NCBI GenBank assembly: GCA_031272025.1
Contig: JAISUP010000101.1
Coordinates: 1 to 36,770, forward strand
Reading direction: 5' to 3'
Source: Bacteroidales bacterium
GTDB taxonomy: Bacteria; Bacteroidota; Bacteroidia; Bacteroidales; WCHB1-69
DNA: 36,770 nucleotides
Part shown: positions 9,467-20,929 of the stretch, in pieces
How positions within the stretch are numbered: position 1 is the stretch's first letter
Layout: the number at the start of each line of letters is the position of its first letter
The notes under the pieces: model-generated
The model's database searches: none
What the model was told of the DNA's origin: nothing
The model's input: the letters and a program-made list of their open reading frames with translations, nothing else
Translations under genes and position numbers: made by a program

Positions 9467-9816
9467 ACGGTAACTGTCCTGTCGCTGCTTTCGGTAGAAA
9501 TACCAAAGGAGAGGAAAGTCCGGGCAACATAGAGCACCATGCTTCCTAACAGGAAGGGACTTCGCGAGAAGTTACAGATAGTGCCACAGAAAAGATACCG
9601 CCCTATTAAAATAGGGTAAGGGTGAAAACGCGAGGTAAGAGCTCACGGCAAGTACAGTGATGTGCTTCGCGGCAAACCTCATGGGTTGAAAAGCCAAATA
9701 TACCGGGGTTAGAGGGTGGCTCGCCCAACTCGGAGGGTAGGCTGATAAAGTTTTATGGCAACATGAAACGTAGATAAATGACAGGAATATACAGAACCCG
9801 GCTTATAGGTTACCGT
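9467..9816 (+). ncRNA. rnpB: RNase P RNA, bacterial class A
   Basis: Catalytic RNA that matures tRNA 5' ends. Visible conserved regions, in order: GAGGAAAGTCCGGGC near 9511 (CR I, P4 5' strand), CCACAGAAA near 9583 (CR II), GGTAAGGGTGAAA followed by CGAGGTAAGAGCTCACGGC near 9615-9650 (CR III region), and ACAGAACCCGGCTTA near 9791-9805 (CR V, pairing back to form P4). ACGGTAAC at 9467-9474 pairs with GTTACCGT at 9809-9816 to form P1. The length of about 350 is typical. A T-run follows P1 directly and serves as terminator. The minus-strand nadA gene ends only about a dozen bases away. Exact mature ends are uncertain by a few bases. Confidence 0.97.
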
Positions 9817-9827
9817 TTTTTTTTTTT
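9809..9827 (+). terminator. rnpB: Terminator tract of rnpB
   Basis: The 3' strand of P1 (ending near 9816) runs straight into twelve consecutive thymines at 9816-9827. This gives a stem-plus-U-tract ending for the RNase P RNA. Confidence 0.7.
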
Positions 9828-9828
9828 G

Positions 9829-10743
9829 TTAATTTTTCAGCATTCGATTTAAGGGAATAGCGGCTTGTCGAATAAGGTCGGGGGTAAGCAAAATTTCAGG
9901 TTGTTCATTTTTTAAGGCATTGAGAATTTTTTCCAACGTATTCAATTTCATATATTCACAATCATTACATTGACAGGATTTTGCATTATTGACTACATGA
10001 AATTGTTTGGTAGGGTTTTGTTTTTGAAATTCGTGCAAGATGCCGGTTTCGGTTGCCACGATATATTCTTCGTGAGGGTTATTTTTCACGAAATTGAGCA
10101 TGGCGGCGGTAGAGCCGATGAAGTTAGCGAGCGCGAGCACGCTACCTTGACATTCGGGGTGAGCAATAACCATTGCTTTCGGGTATTCTTGTTTCAACGC
10201 GAATACTTGCTCGGCGGTTAGTTGATCGTGCACGTGACATGCCCCGTCCCATAGTAACATCTGACGACCTGTAACGTGATTGATGTATGCTCCTAAATTG
10301 CGGTCGGGGGCAAAAATAATGGGTTGCTCTTGGGGTAGCGATTGTACGATTTGTAACGCGTTGCCGGAAGTAACGATAATATCGGATAGGGCTTTCACCT
10401 CCGCCGAACAATTGATGTAAGAGATGACCTTATGTCGCGGATGCTGTTTGATGAAACGGGCGAATGCATCGACCGGGCAACTATCGGCAAGCGAGCAGCC
10501 TGCTTGCAAATCGGGCACGAGCACTTTTTTTTCGGGGTTAAGAATTTTCGCGGTTTCTGCCATAAAATGTACCCCTGCAAAAAGAATCACGCGGGCAGTG
10601 GTATCGCGAGCATAGCGGGCTAACGCGAGGCTATCGCCTACCTTGTCGGCAATATCTTGCACTTCGGGCTTCGTGTAATAATGCGCTAAAATGATGGCTT
10701 TTTTTTCTTCTCGCCACAAACGAATCGTGTCTTGAATAATCAT
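9829..10743 (-). CDS. nadA: Quinolinate synthase A
   Basis: Condenses iminoaspartate with dihydroxyacetone phosphate to quinolinate in NAD synthesis, using an oxygen-sensitive [4Fe-4S] cluster. The 304-residue product has the expected cluster cysteines: C83 in VPDLQAGC, C198 in AHPEC, and one of C257/C259/C262 in the KSCQCNDC segment; the last matches the C-terminal ligand region. HYYTKPEVQDIAD near the N-terminus is the conserved substrate-site start. nadB and nadC, often adjacent in Bacteroidetes, are absent. Its ATG overlaps the gmhA stop by four bases. The TAA stop lies one base from the rnpB T-run, so no separate terminator fits before antisense rnpB. Confidence 0.97.
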   Translation of the reverse strand: MIIQDTIRLWREEKKAIILAHYYTKPEVQDIADKVGDSLALARYARDTTARVILFAGVHFMAETAKILNPEKKVLVPDLQAGCSLADSCPVDAFARFIKQHPRHKVISYINCSAEVKALSDIIVTSGNALQIVQSLPQEQPIIFAPDRNLGAYINHVTGRQMLLWDGACHVHDQLTAEQVFALKQEYPKAMVIAHPECQGSVLALANFIGSTAAMLNFVKNNPHEEYIVATETGILHEFQKQNPTKQFHVVNNAKSCQCNDCEYMKLNTLEKILNALKNEQPEILLTPDLIRQAAIPLNRMLKN

Positions 10744-11327
10744 GGGGTTGTTTTTTGTCTTTCAAATAATTTCTCTTCAATCCACTGGCAAAGGATATGC
10801 CCGATGAAGATATGCATTTCTTGTATTCGCGGGGTATCGTTAGAAGGAACATCGAGTAAAATGTCGGCATGAAGTTTCATCTGACCGCCATTTTTGCCGG
10901 TTAGCGCGATAACAGGGATATGGAGTTCTTGGGCTACGACACAGGCGTTCAAGATATTTGGAGAGTTGCCACTCGCGGAAAGGGCTATCAATATATTTCC
11001 GGGACGTGCGCAAGCGCGTATGGCTCTCGCGTATACTTGCTCGTATCCATAGTCGTTGCTTACAGCCGTGAGATAAGAGGTATTACAATGCAAAGCCTCG
11101 GCATCTAAGGGAGGACGGTCAAAATAAAAACGACCTGACAATTCTGCCGCGAGGTGTTGCGCGTCAGCCGCGCTGCCCCCGTTGCCACAAAAGCAGATTT
11201 TTCCCCCTTGTTGCAAGCCAGCTACCATCCATGCCGCCGCCATTTCTATTCGCGAAAGTAACGCGTCATCGGCTAATAGCATTTCTTTTTCGCGAATACT
11301 ATTTTCAATTATTTTCCTAATCTGCAT
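10740..11327 (-). CDS. gmhA: Sedoheptulose-7-phosphate isomerase
   Basis: Converts sedoheptulose 7-phosphate to D-glycero-D-manno-heptose 7-phosphate, the first step of LPS or glycan heptose synthesis. The 195-residue SIS-domain protein shows CGNGGSAADAQH (about 47-58), the catalytic glutamate in AAELSGR (about E62), SASGNSPN (about 117-124) and the catalytic histidine in RIQEMHIF (about H172). The open frame extends upstream to 11399, but that extension crosses the terminator at 11359-11386 and is phenylalanine-rich, so ATG 11327 is chosen. It is translationally coupled to nadA (ATGA). No hldE-type gene is adjacent; the nucleotidyltransferase/GHMP-kinase fusion at 25715 is a candidate partner. 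Confidence 0.93.
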   Translation of the reverse strand: MQIRKIIENSIREKEMLLADDALLSRIEMAAAWMVAGLQQGGKICFCGNGGSAADAQHLAAELSGRFYFDRPPLDAEALHCNTSYLTAVSNDYGYEQVYARAIRACARPGNILIALSASGNSPNILNACVVAQELHIPVIALTGKNGGQMKLHADILLDVPSNDTPRIQEMHIFIGHILCQWIEEKLFERQKTTP

Positions 11328-11349
11328 GATAAAACTCGAATTATTATGC

Positions 11350-11357
11350 CGCGAAAA
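11350..11357 (-). promoter_or_regulatory. Possible -7 promoter box of gmhA-nadA
   Basis: Minus strand reads TATTTTCG, one mismatch from TAnnTTTG. It lies between the upstream terminator and the gmhA ATG at 11327, the right place for a promoter of the gmhA-nadA unit. Confidence 0.45.
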
Positions 11358-11386
11358 TACAAAAAAAAAATGGGGGAATCCCCATT
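11356..11386 (-). terminator. Factor-independent terminator of the four-helix-bundle gene
   Basis: On the minus strand a nine-pair stem (11378-11386 with 11365-11373), closed by a four-base loop, has a GGGG/CCCC core and continues into a run of about ten thymines (the A-run at 11359-11368 on the plus strand). Located about 60 bases beyond the stop of the gene at 11445-11912. It insulates that gene from gmhA. Confidence 0.75.
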
Positions 11387-11444
11387 TTCGATCCTTCATA
11401 ATGACAAAATGTTGCCATGATCGCTATCAGGACGACTTTTACCT

Positions 11445-11912
11445 TTAAAGAGGCATGTCGTCATCTTCTTCCGGCAAATAATTACCGGATCTTTCGGTCG
11501 GCAACTCGTCGTCGTAGTCGCGCGTTGGGCGTACGGTACGTTGCAAAGAGGCAACCAAAGAACCAATCATTTTGGTTAATTCCATCAATTGTGTTCTGGA
11601 ATACTCTTTTTCGTTCTCGTCCAAAATACCATACGAAGAGGCAAGTTCGGTGTAAACTACACATTCTCGTATAGAACTTTTTGCCATCTTGAGGTAATAG
11701 ATAAATTGCGCCTTACTGCGTGCCGACCCTTCCGCGATATTCAACGCGATGTCTTGTGCCGACTCCAATAAAGACCGAGAAACTTTAAATTTCTCTTTTT
11801 CAAGAGATTTCGCCATTGTCTCGTTCAACCATTTGATATAGTTCAACGCCTTGTCATAGACCCTAAGGTCCTCAAATCGAAAAAAACTAATTGTGTTTTC
11901 CTGTTCGTTCAT
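11445..11912 (-). CDS. Four-helix-bundle protein (S23 / 23S rRNA intervening-sequence family)
   Basis: Small cytoplasmic protein of the family first found inside 23S rRNA intervening sequences; here it is free-standing. Biological role unknown. The 155-residue product begins the domain with FRFEDLRVYDKALNYIKWL and has the family signature IALNIAEGSAR followed by FIYYLKMAKSSIRECVVYTELA. The four-helix domain ends near residue 128. It is followed by a charged, strongly acidic tail (RDYDDELP to EEDDDMPL) that is unusual compared with the short family members I know. It forms its own transcription unit: -7 box at 11945-11952 and a strong terminator after it. Stand-alone copies occur in many Bacteroidetes. 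Confidence 0.88.
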   Translation of the reverse strand: MNEQENTISFFRFEDLRVYDKALNYIKWLNETMAKSLEKEKFKVSRSLLESAQDIALNIAEGSARSKAQFIYYLKMAKSSIRECVVYTELASSYGILDENEKEYSRTQLMELTKMIGSLVASLQRTVRPTRDYDDELPTERSGNYLPEEDDDMPL

Positions 11913-11944
11913 TTTATTGCTTTTTTAAGTTAAAAAAAATCCGG

Positions 11945-11952
11945 CAAAAGTA
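11945..11952 (-). promoter_or_regulatory. -7 promoter box of the four-helix-bundle gene
   Basis: Minus strand reads TACTTTTG followed by CCGG, an exact TAnnTTTG match, 33 bases upstream of the ATG at 11912. Confidence 0.65.
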
Positions 11953-12160
11953 AACATTTTTTTTTAATTAGACAATTATTTTTTGCATTTTTTTATTTTT
12001 ATGTCTAACATGCTTATTTTTAATTTATAAAATGTTATTTTTCATATTTATTGCATTATTATGCTATTTTTGACGCATAAATGTATTTTTTTCATGATAA
12101 ATAAGCATCTTTTGTAATTTTTTTATTAACAATGAGTCTCACATAAAAGTACACGAATGA

Positions 12161-12192
12161 TTTTGCAGGTTTGATAAAAAAGTGTATTTTTG
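12161..12192 (+). promoter_or_regulatory. Promoter of dxs-thiC
   Basis: TTTTG at 12161-12165 and TATTTTTG at 12185-12192 are separated by 19 bases, a good fit to the Bacteroidetes -33/-7 pair. The predicted transcript begins near 12199, so the in-frame GTG at 12182 cannot be the dxs start. A second TATTTTTG lies at 12065-12072. The rest of the AT-rich spacer (11953-12160) shows no gene and no TPP riboswitch core. Confidence 0.7.
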
Positions 12193-12211
12193 CATTTCTT
12201 TAATTAAAATT

Positions 12212-15840
<3,629 letters not shown>

Positions 15841-15882
15841 AGAAAAATTTACACGGCTGTGTGTATTTCGGAAAAATTTATG

Positions 15883-15890
15883 TAAATTTG
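15883..15890 (+). promoter_or_regulatory. -7 promoter box of the foldase operon
   Basis: TAAATTTG followed by CACC, an exact TAnnTTTG match 26 bases before the ATG at 15916. It separates the foldase genes from thiC. Confidence 0.75.
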
Positions 15891-15915
15891 CACCTCATTT
15901 CAAAAAATTAAAATT

Positions 15916-17670
15916 ATGTCATTTAAGAGAAATGTTGTTTTTGTACTTTTGACATGGGTAGTGTTTCCCTTGGGGCTATTACATTCTCAAAACGAAAAGA
16001 GTATGGTATTGGCAACCATCGGCGGCGATGTGCTCACAACAGACGAATTTTTGTCCTCGTTTCAACGCAATAATAAATTGAACGAGGCTACTACCGCGGA
16101 TTTGAGAGACTATCTCGACCGTTACATCAATTTTAAGTTGAAAGTAAAAGAAGGAAAAGCCCAAAAAATAGATACGGCAAAATCTTTTGTCATGGAATAT
16201 AATTCCTATCGGGACCAATCTGCCCAGCAATACATGATTGATAAGAGAGTAAGCGACCATTTATTAAAAGAGGCAGAAGATAGGGTGAAGTATTACCTGT
16301 GGGCTTCACATCTTTTAGTTAAATGTCCGTCTGATGCTTTACCCAAAGATACTTTGATAGCATATAATAAAGCATTGACCATTCGGGATAAGATCCTATC
16401 GGGAATGCCATTTGAAGAAGCGGCACGCGTATATTCCGATGACCCGTCAGCACGCGACACAACATTGCCTAATCATAGCAAACGGCGAGGCAACCGCGGA
16501 GACTTAGGTTACTTCACGGCTTTTCAATTGGTGTATCCCTTTGAATGCGGGGCGTATCAAACCGAGATAGGAAAAGTATCCATGCCAACGCGTACTTCCT
16601 TTGGCTATCATTTAATACACGTGAAAGATAAAATTCCAGCCCTACTCACCGTGTCCGCGGCACAGATATTTTTTGCCGACAGTTTGGCAGCAGACGGTCA
16701 AATGAGCGAAACCGTGAAAGATAAAATAAAAAAGGTACAGGAAGCCCTCGCGCGAGGCATCTCTTTTGATTCGCTTGTCCGCGATTTTTCTGAAGACAAA
16801 GCATCGGCAGCCAAAGGAGGCGTGATGGAACCTTTTAGTCCTAACAGACGCGCCGGCAACTATGTCCACGCGTTGGTACATTTACAGCCCGGAGAAATTT
16901 CAAAACCCGTAGCCTCTACGCTGGGATGGCATATTTTGCAATTAGTGGAACTAAAACCGGCAGAACTCACCCCTGACATGCTCTCCGAATTGCATTACCG
17001 AGTTAGTAGAGACAGCCGCTCGCATTTAAGCCGCGAATCTCTCGCCAACAGACTAAAAAAAGAATACCGCTATAAAGAAGCAGGGAAAAAAGAGGCTATT
17101 CGTTTTTTTGTTAAGGAACTTAGCCCGGCATCATTTCATTCCGATAAAATAGATTTTACCGAACTATCAGGTATTAAAAAATTAAAACCCATGTTTTCTT
17201 TTGCCAACAAGCAAATTGAGGCTACCGATTTCGCGAAATATCTCACGCGCTATCGCGGGTACCCCATTACCACATCTATGAACGCTTTCATCAACGAATG
17301 CTACCGCTTCTTCGTAGAAGACAAAATTTTAGAGTATGAAAAAGAACATCTTGAAGATAAATATCCGGAATACAAACAGTTACTTTCCGATTATCACGAT
17401 GGACTTATTTTATACGATATAAGTTTGAAAAACGTGTGGAATAAAGCCATTCTTGATAGCACGGGTTTGGAGGCTCATTATGAAAAAATAAAACAAAATT
17501 ATCCCGAAGAAAACACAAATCCTGTTACTTACAAATCTTTGGACGAGATTAGATCTATCGTGATCACGGATTATCAAAATTTCTTGGAAGATGAGTGGGT
17601 GCGAAATTTGAGAACAAAGTATCCCGTAGTTATTCGCGAAGAAGTATTTTCCTCTATTTTAAAACCGTAA
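15916..17670 (+). CDS. Periplasmic peptidyl-prolyl isomerase, SurA/PpiC-like with two parvulin domains
   Basis: Predicted chaperone/foldase for outer-membrane and exported proteins. The 584-residue product has a signal peptide (about 1-25, hydrophobic VFVLLTWVVFPLGLL before HSQ), an N-terminal chaperone segment, a first parvulin domain at about 128-235 (WASHLLVKC to SFGYHLIHVKD) and a second at about 242-345 (SAAQIFFADS to LGWHILQLVE). A C-terminal helical chaperone region of about 230 residues follows. The layout matches the SurA-like proteins common in Bacteroidales. The companion lipoprotein gene starts two bases after its stop. Catalytic activity of both parvulin domains is assumed from the family. 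Confidence 0.9.
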   Translation: MSFKRNVVFVLLTWVVFPLGLLHSQNEKSMVLATIGGDVLTTDEFLSSFQRNNKLNEATTADLRDYLDRYINFKLKVKEGKAQKIDTAKSFVMEYNSYRDQSAQQYMIDKRVSDHLLKEAEDRVKYYLWASHLLVKCPSDALPKDTLIAYNKALTIRDKILSGMPFEEAARVYSDDPSARDTTLPNHSKRRGNRGDLGYFTAFQLVYPFECGAYQTEIGKVSMPTRTSFGYHLIHVKDKIPALLTVSAAQIFFADSLAADGQMSETVKDKIKKVQEALARGISFDSLVRDFSEDKASAAKGGVMEPFSPNRRAGNYVHALVHLQPGEISKPVASTLGWHILQLVELKPAELTPDMLSELHYRVSRDSRSHLSRESLANRLKKEYRYKEAGKKEAIRFFVKELSPASFHSDKIDFTELSGIKKLKPMFSFANKQIEATDFAKYLTRYRGYPITTSMNAFINECYRFFVEDKILEYEKEHLEDKYPEYKQLLSDYHDGLILYDISLKNVWNKAILDSTGLEAHYEKIKQNYPEENTNPVTYKSLDEIRSIVITDYQNFLEDEWVRNLRTKYPVVIREEVFSSILKP

Positions 17671-17671
17671 G

Positions 17672-18496
17672 TTGAAAAACAAAGCAGTCATATTCTTCCT
17701 ATTGATACCCTTATTGGTCGCGTGTTATCATTCCAATGATGCCGTGGTTGCCGAGATATATAACATGAAGTTATATGCCTCGGAAGTGCAAAAGAATATT
17801 CCATCAGGCATTTCGGCGAAAGATAGTCTTTCTATTGCAGCACATTTTATCGAGCATTGGTTACGAGAGCAAATCCTGCTTCGCGACGCGGAGAAATCTC
17901 TGTCGTGGGCGGAGAAAAATTTTGATACTCAATTAGAAAAATATAAAAAAGAATTACTACTGCAAGCCTATTATGACAAATTAACATCTGATAGCATGCA
18001 ATTTACATGTACTTACGAAGAGTGTCTGCAATTTGTGCAGCAATCAGGATTACCGGTTGAAAAAGACAGGGAATTATTAAAATTGAATTACGTGCGACTT
18101 TCCCCCCGTTCCAAAGTACGCGAAGAATTGGAACATATCTTATTTGATGAAACAAGACGTGCCTTGGATAAGAAACAAGTGGAAATCTTGTGTGGGGATT
18201 CTTTGGAATATTATATTGAAGACAATCATTGGATATTTTCTGATGATTTGCCTGAGACAATTTCTGCAGAAGCCGGGAACAATTTGCCTAAAAATTTAAA
18301 TAAACCCATCGCGAAAACAGAAGGAAAATTTCTGTATCTTTTTGTATTATTAGATGGAAAAAACAATACCACATTAGAGAAAAATGACGAGAGAATATCG
18401 GTAGCCCGCGATTTGCTCATTTCACAAAAGAAAAATATTTATTTACAAAAAATATTGAACGAACGTTACCAACAAGTTGTTGTAGCAAATAAGTAA
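17672..18496 (+). CDS. SurA-N-like periplasmic lipoprotein without a PPIase domain
   Basis: The 274-residue product carries a lipoprotein signal (hydrophobic FFLLIPLLVAC, lipobox cysteine at about residue 18). A segment follows that resembles the N-terminal chaperone part of SurA-like proteins: AEIYNMKLYASEVQKNIP, then a helical stretch ending in WLREQILLRDAE. No parvulin motif is visible. It starts with TTG two bases after the upstream foldase stop, so it is translationally linked to it. A role as a membrane-tethered partner of that foldase in outer-membrane protein biogenesis is inferred from this pairing, which also occurs in other Bacteroidales. The function is not established. Confidence 0.75.
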   Translation: MKNKAVIFFLLIPLLVACYHSNDAVVAEIYNMKLYASEVQKNIPSGISAKDSLSIAAHFIEHWLREQILLRDAEKSLSWAEKNFDTQLEKYKKELLLQAYYDKLTSDSMQFTCTYEECLQFVQQSGLPVEKDRELLKLNYVRLSPRSKVREELEHILFDETRRALDKKQVEILCGDSLEYYIEDNHWIFSDDLPETISAEAGNNLPKNLNKPIAKTEGKFLYLFVLLDGKNNTTLEKNDERISVARDLLISQKKNIYLQKILNERYQQVVVANK

Positions 18497-18528
18497 AAGA
18501 ATTTTAATTTAACACATTTATAATAGTT

Positions 18529-20820
18529 ATGAAAAAGATATTATTATTGACAGTAATTTTAACATTTTGCGGGCATATTTTCGCGCAGCAAAGTTCTCGC
18601 GGCAAGCAAAAGAGTATTCAACCTGTACCTGCATACAAAAATTCTTTGTTGCCCATAGAACAGCGGGTAGAAAACCTGATGAGTTTGATGACAATAGAAG
18701 AGAAAGTAGCACAATTACAAAGTCAATTACTATGGCCTGATAGTTACGCGAAAGATCGTCGTTTTGATGTAGGGCATATCCGTAACGTGGCTCATTTCAT
18801 GCACTATGGAGAAAAAGGAGCCGCTACCCCAACGGCATGCGCGACTGCCATTAACGAAGATACCCGCAAATCGATAGCGGGGAGTCGTTTGGGCATTCCT
18901 GTTTTACAGCATGGCGAAGCCTTGCATACGGCAAATTGGGGAGTTACTACCGTGTTTCCACAAAGTATTAGCATGGCAGCCTCGTTTAACGATTCTTTAT
19001 ATAGAGAAGTAGGCAATGCCGTGGCACGAGAATTGCGGGCGGTTGGTGTACGTCAGGTGTATGCCCCTGTGGTAAATCTCTCACGTGACCCCCGTTGGGG
19101 ACGTACCGAAGAAGGCTATGGCGAAGACCCGTTCCTTAACGCGCGTATGGGGGTAGCATGGGTAAAAGCCCTCGAAGAAAATGGCGTAGTTGCCAGCCCC
19201 AAACACTACGTGGATAATTATGGCGATGCCGGGCACGACTCTTACGCGTCAAACATGTCGTGGCGTGTATTGCGCGAAGTCTTTCTTGAACCTTTTCGTG
19301 CCTGCGTGGAAGAGGGAGGTGCCCGCTCTATCATGGCATCTTATAATTCGATAGATGGAACCCCTGCCTCTTGTAACCCCATACTTCTAAATCAAATTCT
19401 TCGTGATGAATGGAAATTTAAGGGATTTACGGTGTCGGACTATGGTGGCGTGTATGGCGTGTATAGCGGGCATAAAATTGCCGGCAACTACCCCGATGCA
19501 CAAGCATTATGCCTGCAAGCCGGGTTAGACGTGGAATTGGCAGCCGGCTATGCCGACTTACTTCATTTAGTAAAAACCGGAAAAGTGTCGGAAGAGACAC
19601 TTAACACTGCCGTGCGCCGAGTGCTAACCGTGAAATTTGAACTCGGACTTTTTGAAAAACCATTTGTAGATGCCACTGCCGCCGAAAAAATAGTGCATAA
19701 CCCTCAACATAAAGCCTTGTCGTTAGAAGCGGCTCGCGCGGTAATGACCTTGCTCAAAAACGAAAACCATACTTTGCCACTTTCTGAAAATAATATCAAA
19801 AAAATAGGACTTTTTGGTCCCGCGGCAAACGTGATTAGCACGGGCGACTACTCTACGCCTTACGGGGTACCTTCGGGGACAACCATTGACGGCGTGTCGC
19901 CATTTCAGGGACTGAAAAAACGGTTGCAAGGAAAAGCAGAAGTGGTGCTTCACGATGGACAAACCCCCGTGGAAACGCTCGCTAAGACTTGCGATGTCGT
20001 GCTCTTTTTCGCGGCAATTCAAGAAGGAGAAGCACAAGACCGCAGTTACCTGACTTTGCCTAAGCGTACCATGAAGGCTTCTGAAAGTTTGGAACATGCC
20101 CAAATTATAGAAGCCGGTGAAACTAAAACCTTCGAGATAGACCAAGAAAAAACCATAGCCGACCTCGCGGCAACCGGGGTAAAAACAATCGTGATATTAC
20201 AAAACGGTTCATATATTGACATGCACACGTGGGAAGACAAGGTAGATGCAATACTCGAAGCGTGGTACGCGGGCGAGCAAGGGGGAACAGCCATTGCAGA
20301 AGTCCTTCTTGGGGACATCAACCCCGGGGGACGTTTGCCAATGACTTGGGCACGACACGCGGGACAAGTTCCCATATATTACTATATCAAACCATCAGGA
20401 CGCGGATACGGCTACCTTGACGACGACGGGAAACCACTCTACCCCTTCGGCTACGGGCTAAGTTATACCACTTTCGAGTATTCTGATTTGGTTATACCTG
20501 CAACGGTAAAACCAAATACTGAGACAAAAATACTTGTTACCGTGAAAAATACAGGTAAAGTTAGCGGAGATGAAGTCGTGCAATTGTACGTGCACGACAA
20601 AGAAGCCTCCGTAGCACGTCCCCTGAAAGAGTTGAAAGCCTTTAAGCGCGTAACCCTCGCCCCGGGAGAAAGCAAACAAGTGGAACTTACCTTACCTTAC
20701 CGAACTTTTGGACTATGGAATAAAGATTTGAAATTTGTACACGAACCGGGGATATATGAAATCATGATCGGACGCGATGCCGAAAATATGGTTTTGAATG
20801 GCGAAATTAACGTAGAATAA
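18529..20820 (+). CDS. bglX: Secreted glycoside hydrolase family 3 (beta-glucosidase/xylosidase type)
   Basis: Exo-acting beta-glycosidase, probably periplasmic. The 763-residue protein has a signal peptide (about 1-19, ending IFAQQ), the GH3 (alpha/beta)8 domain with DPRWGRTEEGYGEDP and SPKHYVDNYGD, and the nucleophile D304 in TVSDYGG. The alpha/beta sandwich domain and a C-terminal fibronectin-III-like domain from about 660 onward (VQLYVHDKEASVARPLKELKAF) complete it. No type IX sorting domain is seen at the C-terminus. It begins 32 bases after the foldase lipoprotein gene and may be read from the same transcript. No SusC/SusD pair is nearby, so it is not part of an obvious polysaccharide-utilisation locus. 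Substrate (gluco-, xylo- or other beta-linkage) cannot be told. Confidence 0.93.
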   Translation: MKKILLLTVILTFCGHIFAQQSSRGKQKSIQPVPAYKNSLLPIEQRVENLMSLMTIEEKVAQLQSQLLWPDSYAKDRRFDVGHIRNVAHFMHYGEKGAATPTACATAINEDTRKSIAGSRLGIPVLQHGEALHTANWGVTTVFPQSISMAASFNDSLYREVGNAVARELRAVGVRQVYAPVVNLSRDPRWGRTEEGYGEDPFLNARMGVAWVKALEENGVVASPKHYVDNYGDAGHDSYASNMSWRVLREVFLEPFRACVEEGGARSIMASYNSIDGTPASCNPILLNQILRDEWKFKGFTVSDYGGVYGVYSGHKIAGNYPDAQALCLQAGLDVELAAGYADLLHLVKTGKVSEETLNTAVRRVLTVKFELGLFEKPFVDATAAEKIVHNPQHKALSLEAARAVMTLLKNENHTLPLSENNIKKIGLFGPAANVISTGDYSTPYGVPSGTTIDGVSPFQGLKKRLQGKAEVVLHDGQTPVETLAKTCDVVLFFAAIQEGEAQDRSYLTLPKRTMKASESLEHAQIIEAGETKTFEIDQEKTIADLAATGVKTIVILQNGSYIDMHTWEDKVDAILEAWYAGEQGGTAIAEVLLGDINPGGRLPMTWARHAGQVPIYYYIKPSGRGYGYLDDDGKPLYPFGYGLSYTTFEYSDLVIPATVKPNTETKILVTVKNTGKVSGDEVVQLYVHDKEASVARPLKELKAFKRVTLAPGESKQVELTLPYRTFGLWNKDLKFVHEPGIYEIMIGRDAENMVLNGEINVE

Positions 20821-20895
20821 TCATTTAATCATACGAAAATAATATTTTTTATAATTTTACCAAACAAAGGCTTTGCCTATTTCAAAAATTTTCGT

Positions 20896-20903
20896 TAATT
20901 TAG
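20896..20903 (+). promoter_or_regulatory. -7 promoter box of the PorE-like gene
   Basis: TAATTTAG followed by CACC, one mismatch from TAnnTTTG. It lies inside the longer open frame that begins at 20873 and so argues for the downstream ATG at 20930. Confidence 0.5.
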
Positions 20904-20929
20904 CACCCCGTTTTTTGATAAAAAAAAAT

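Noticed and set aside
11328-11399. 24-residue N-terminal extension of gmhA
   Set aside because: It would need a transcript starting beyond a strong terminator of the previous gene, has a phenylalanine-rich sequence unlike the family, and the ATG at 11327 matches known GmhA starts.
11445-11912. Evidence of an embedded 23S rRNA intervening sequence
   Set aside because: No rRNA sequence flanks the gene; it is an ordinary stand-alone gene with its own promoter and terminator.
11913-12211. TPP riboswitch before dxs-thiC
   Set aside because: The spacer is very AT-rich and lacks the CTGAGA-type conserved core; the promoter lies only about 20 bases before the dxs ATG, leaving no room.
15851-15862. 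Terminator after thiC
   Set aside because: Only a four-pair stem with no adequate T-run; too weak to call.
18529-20820. GH3 enzyme as a type IX secretion cargo
   Set aside because: The protein ends directly after the fibronectin-III-like domain; no C-terminal sorting domain is seen.
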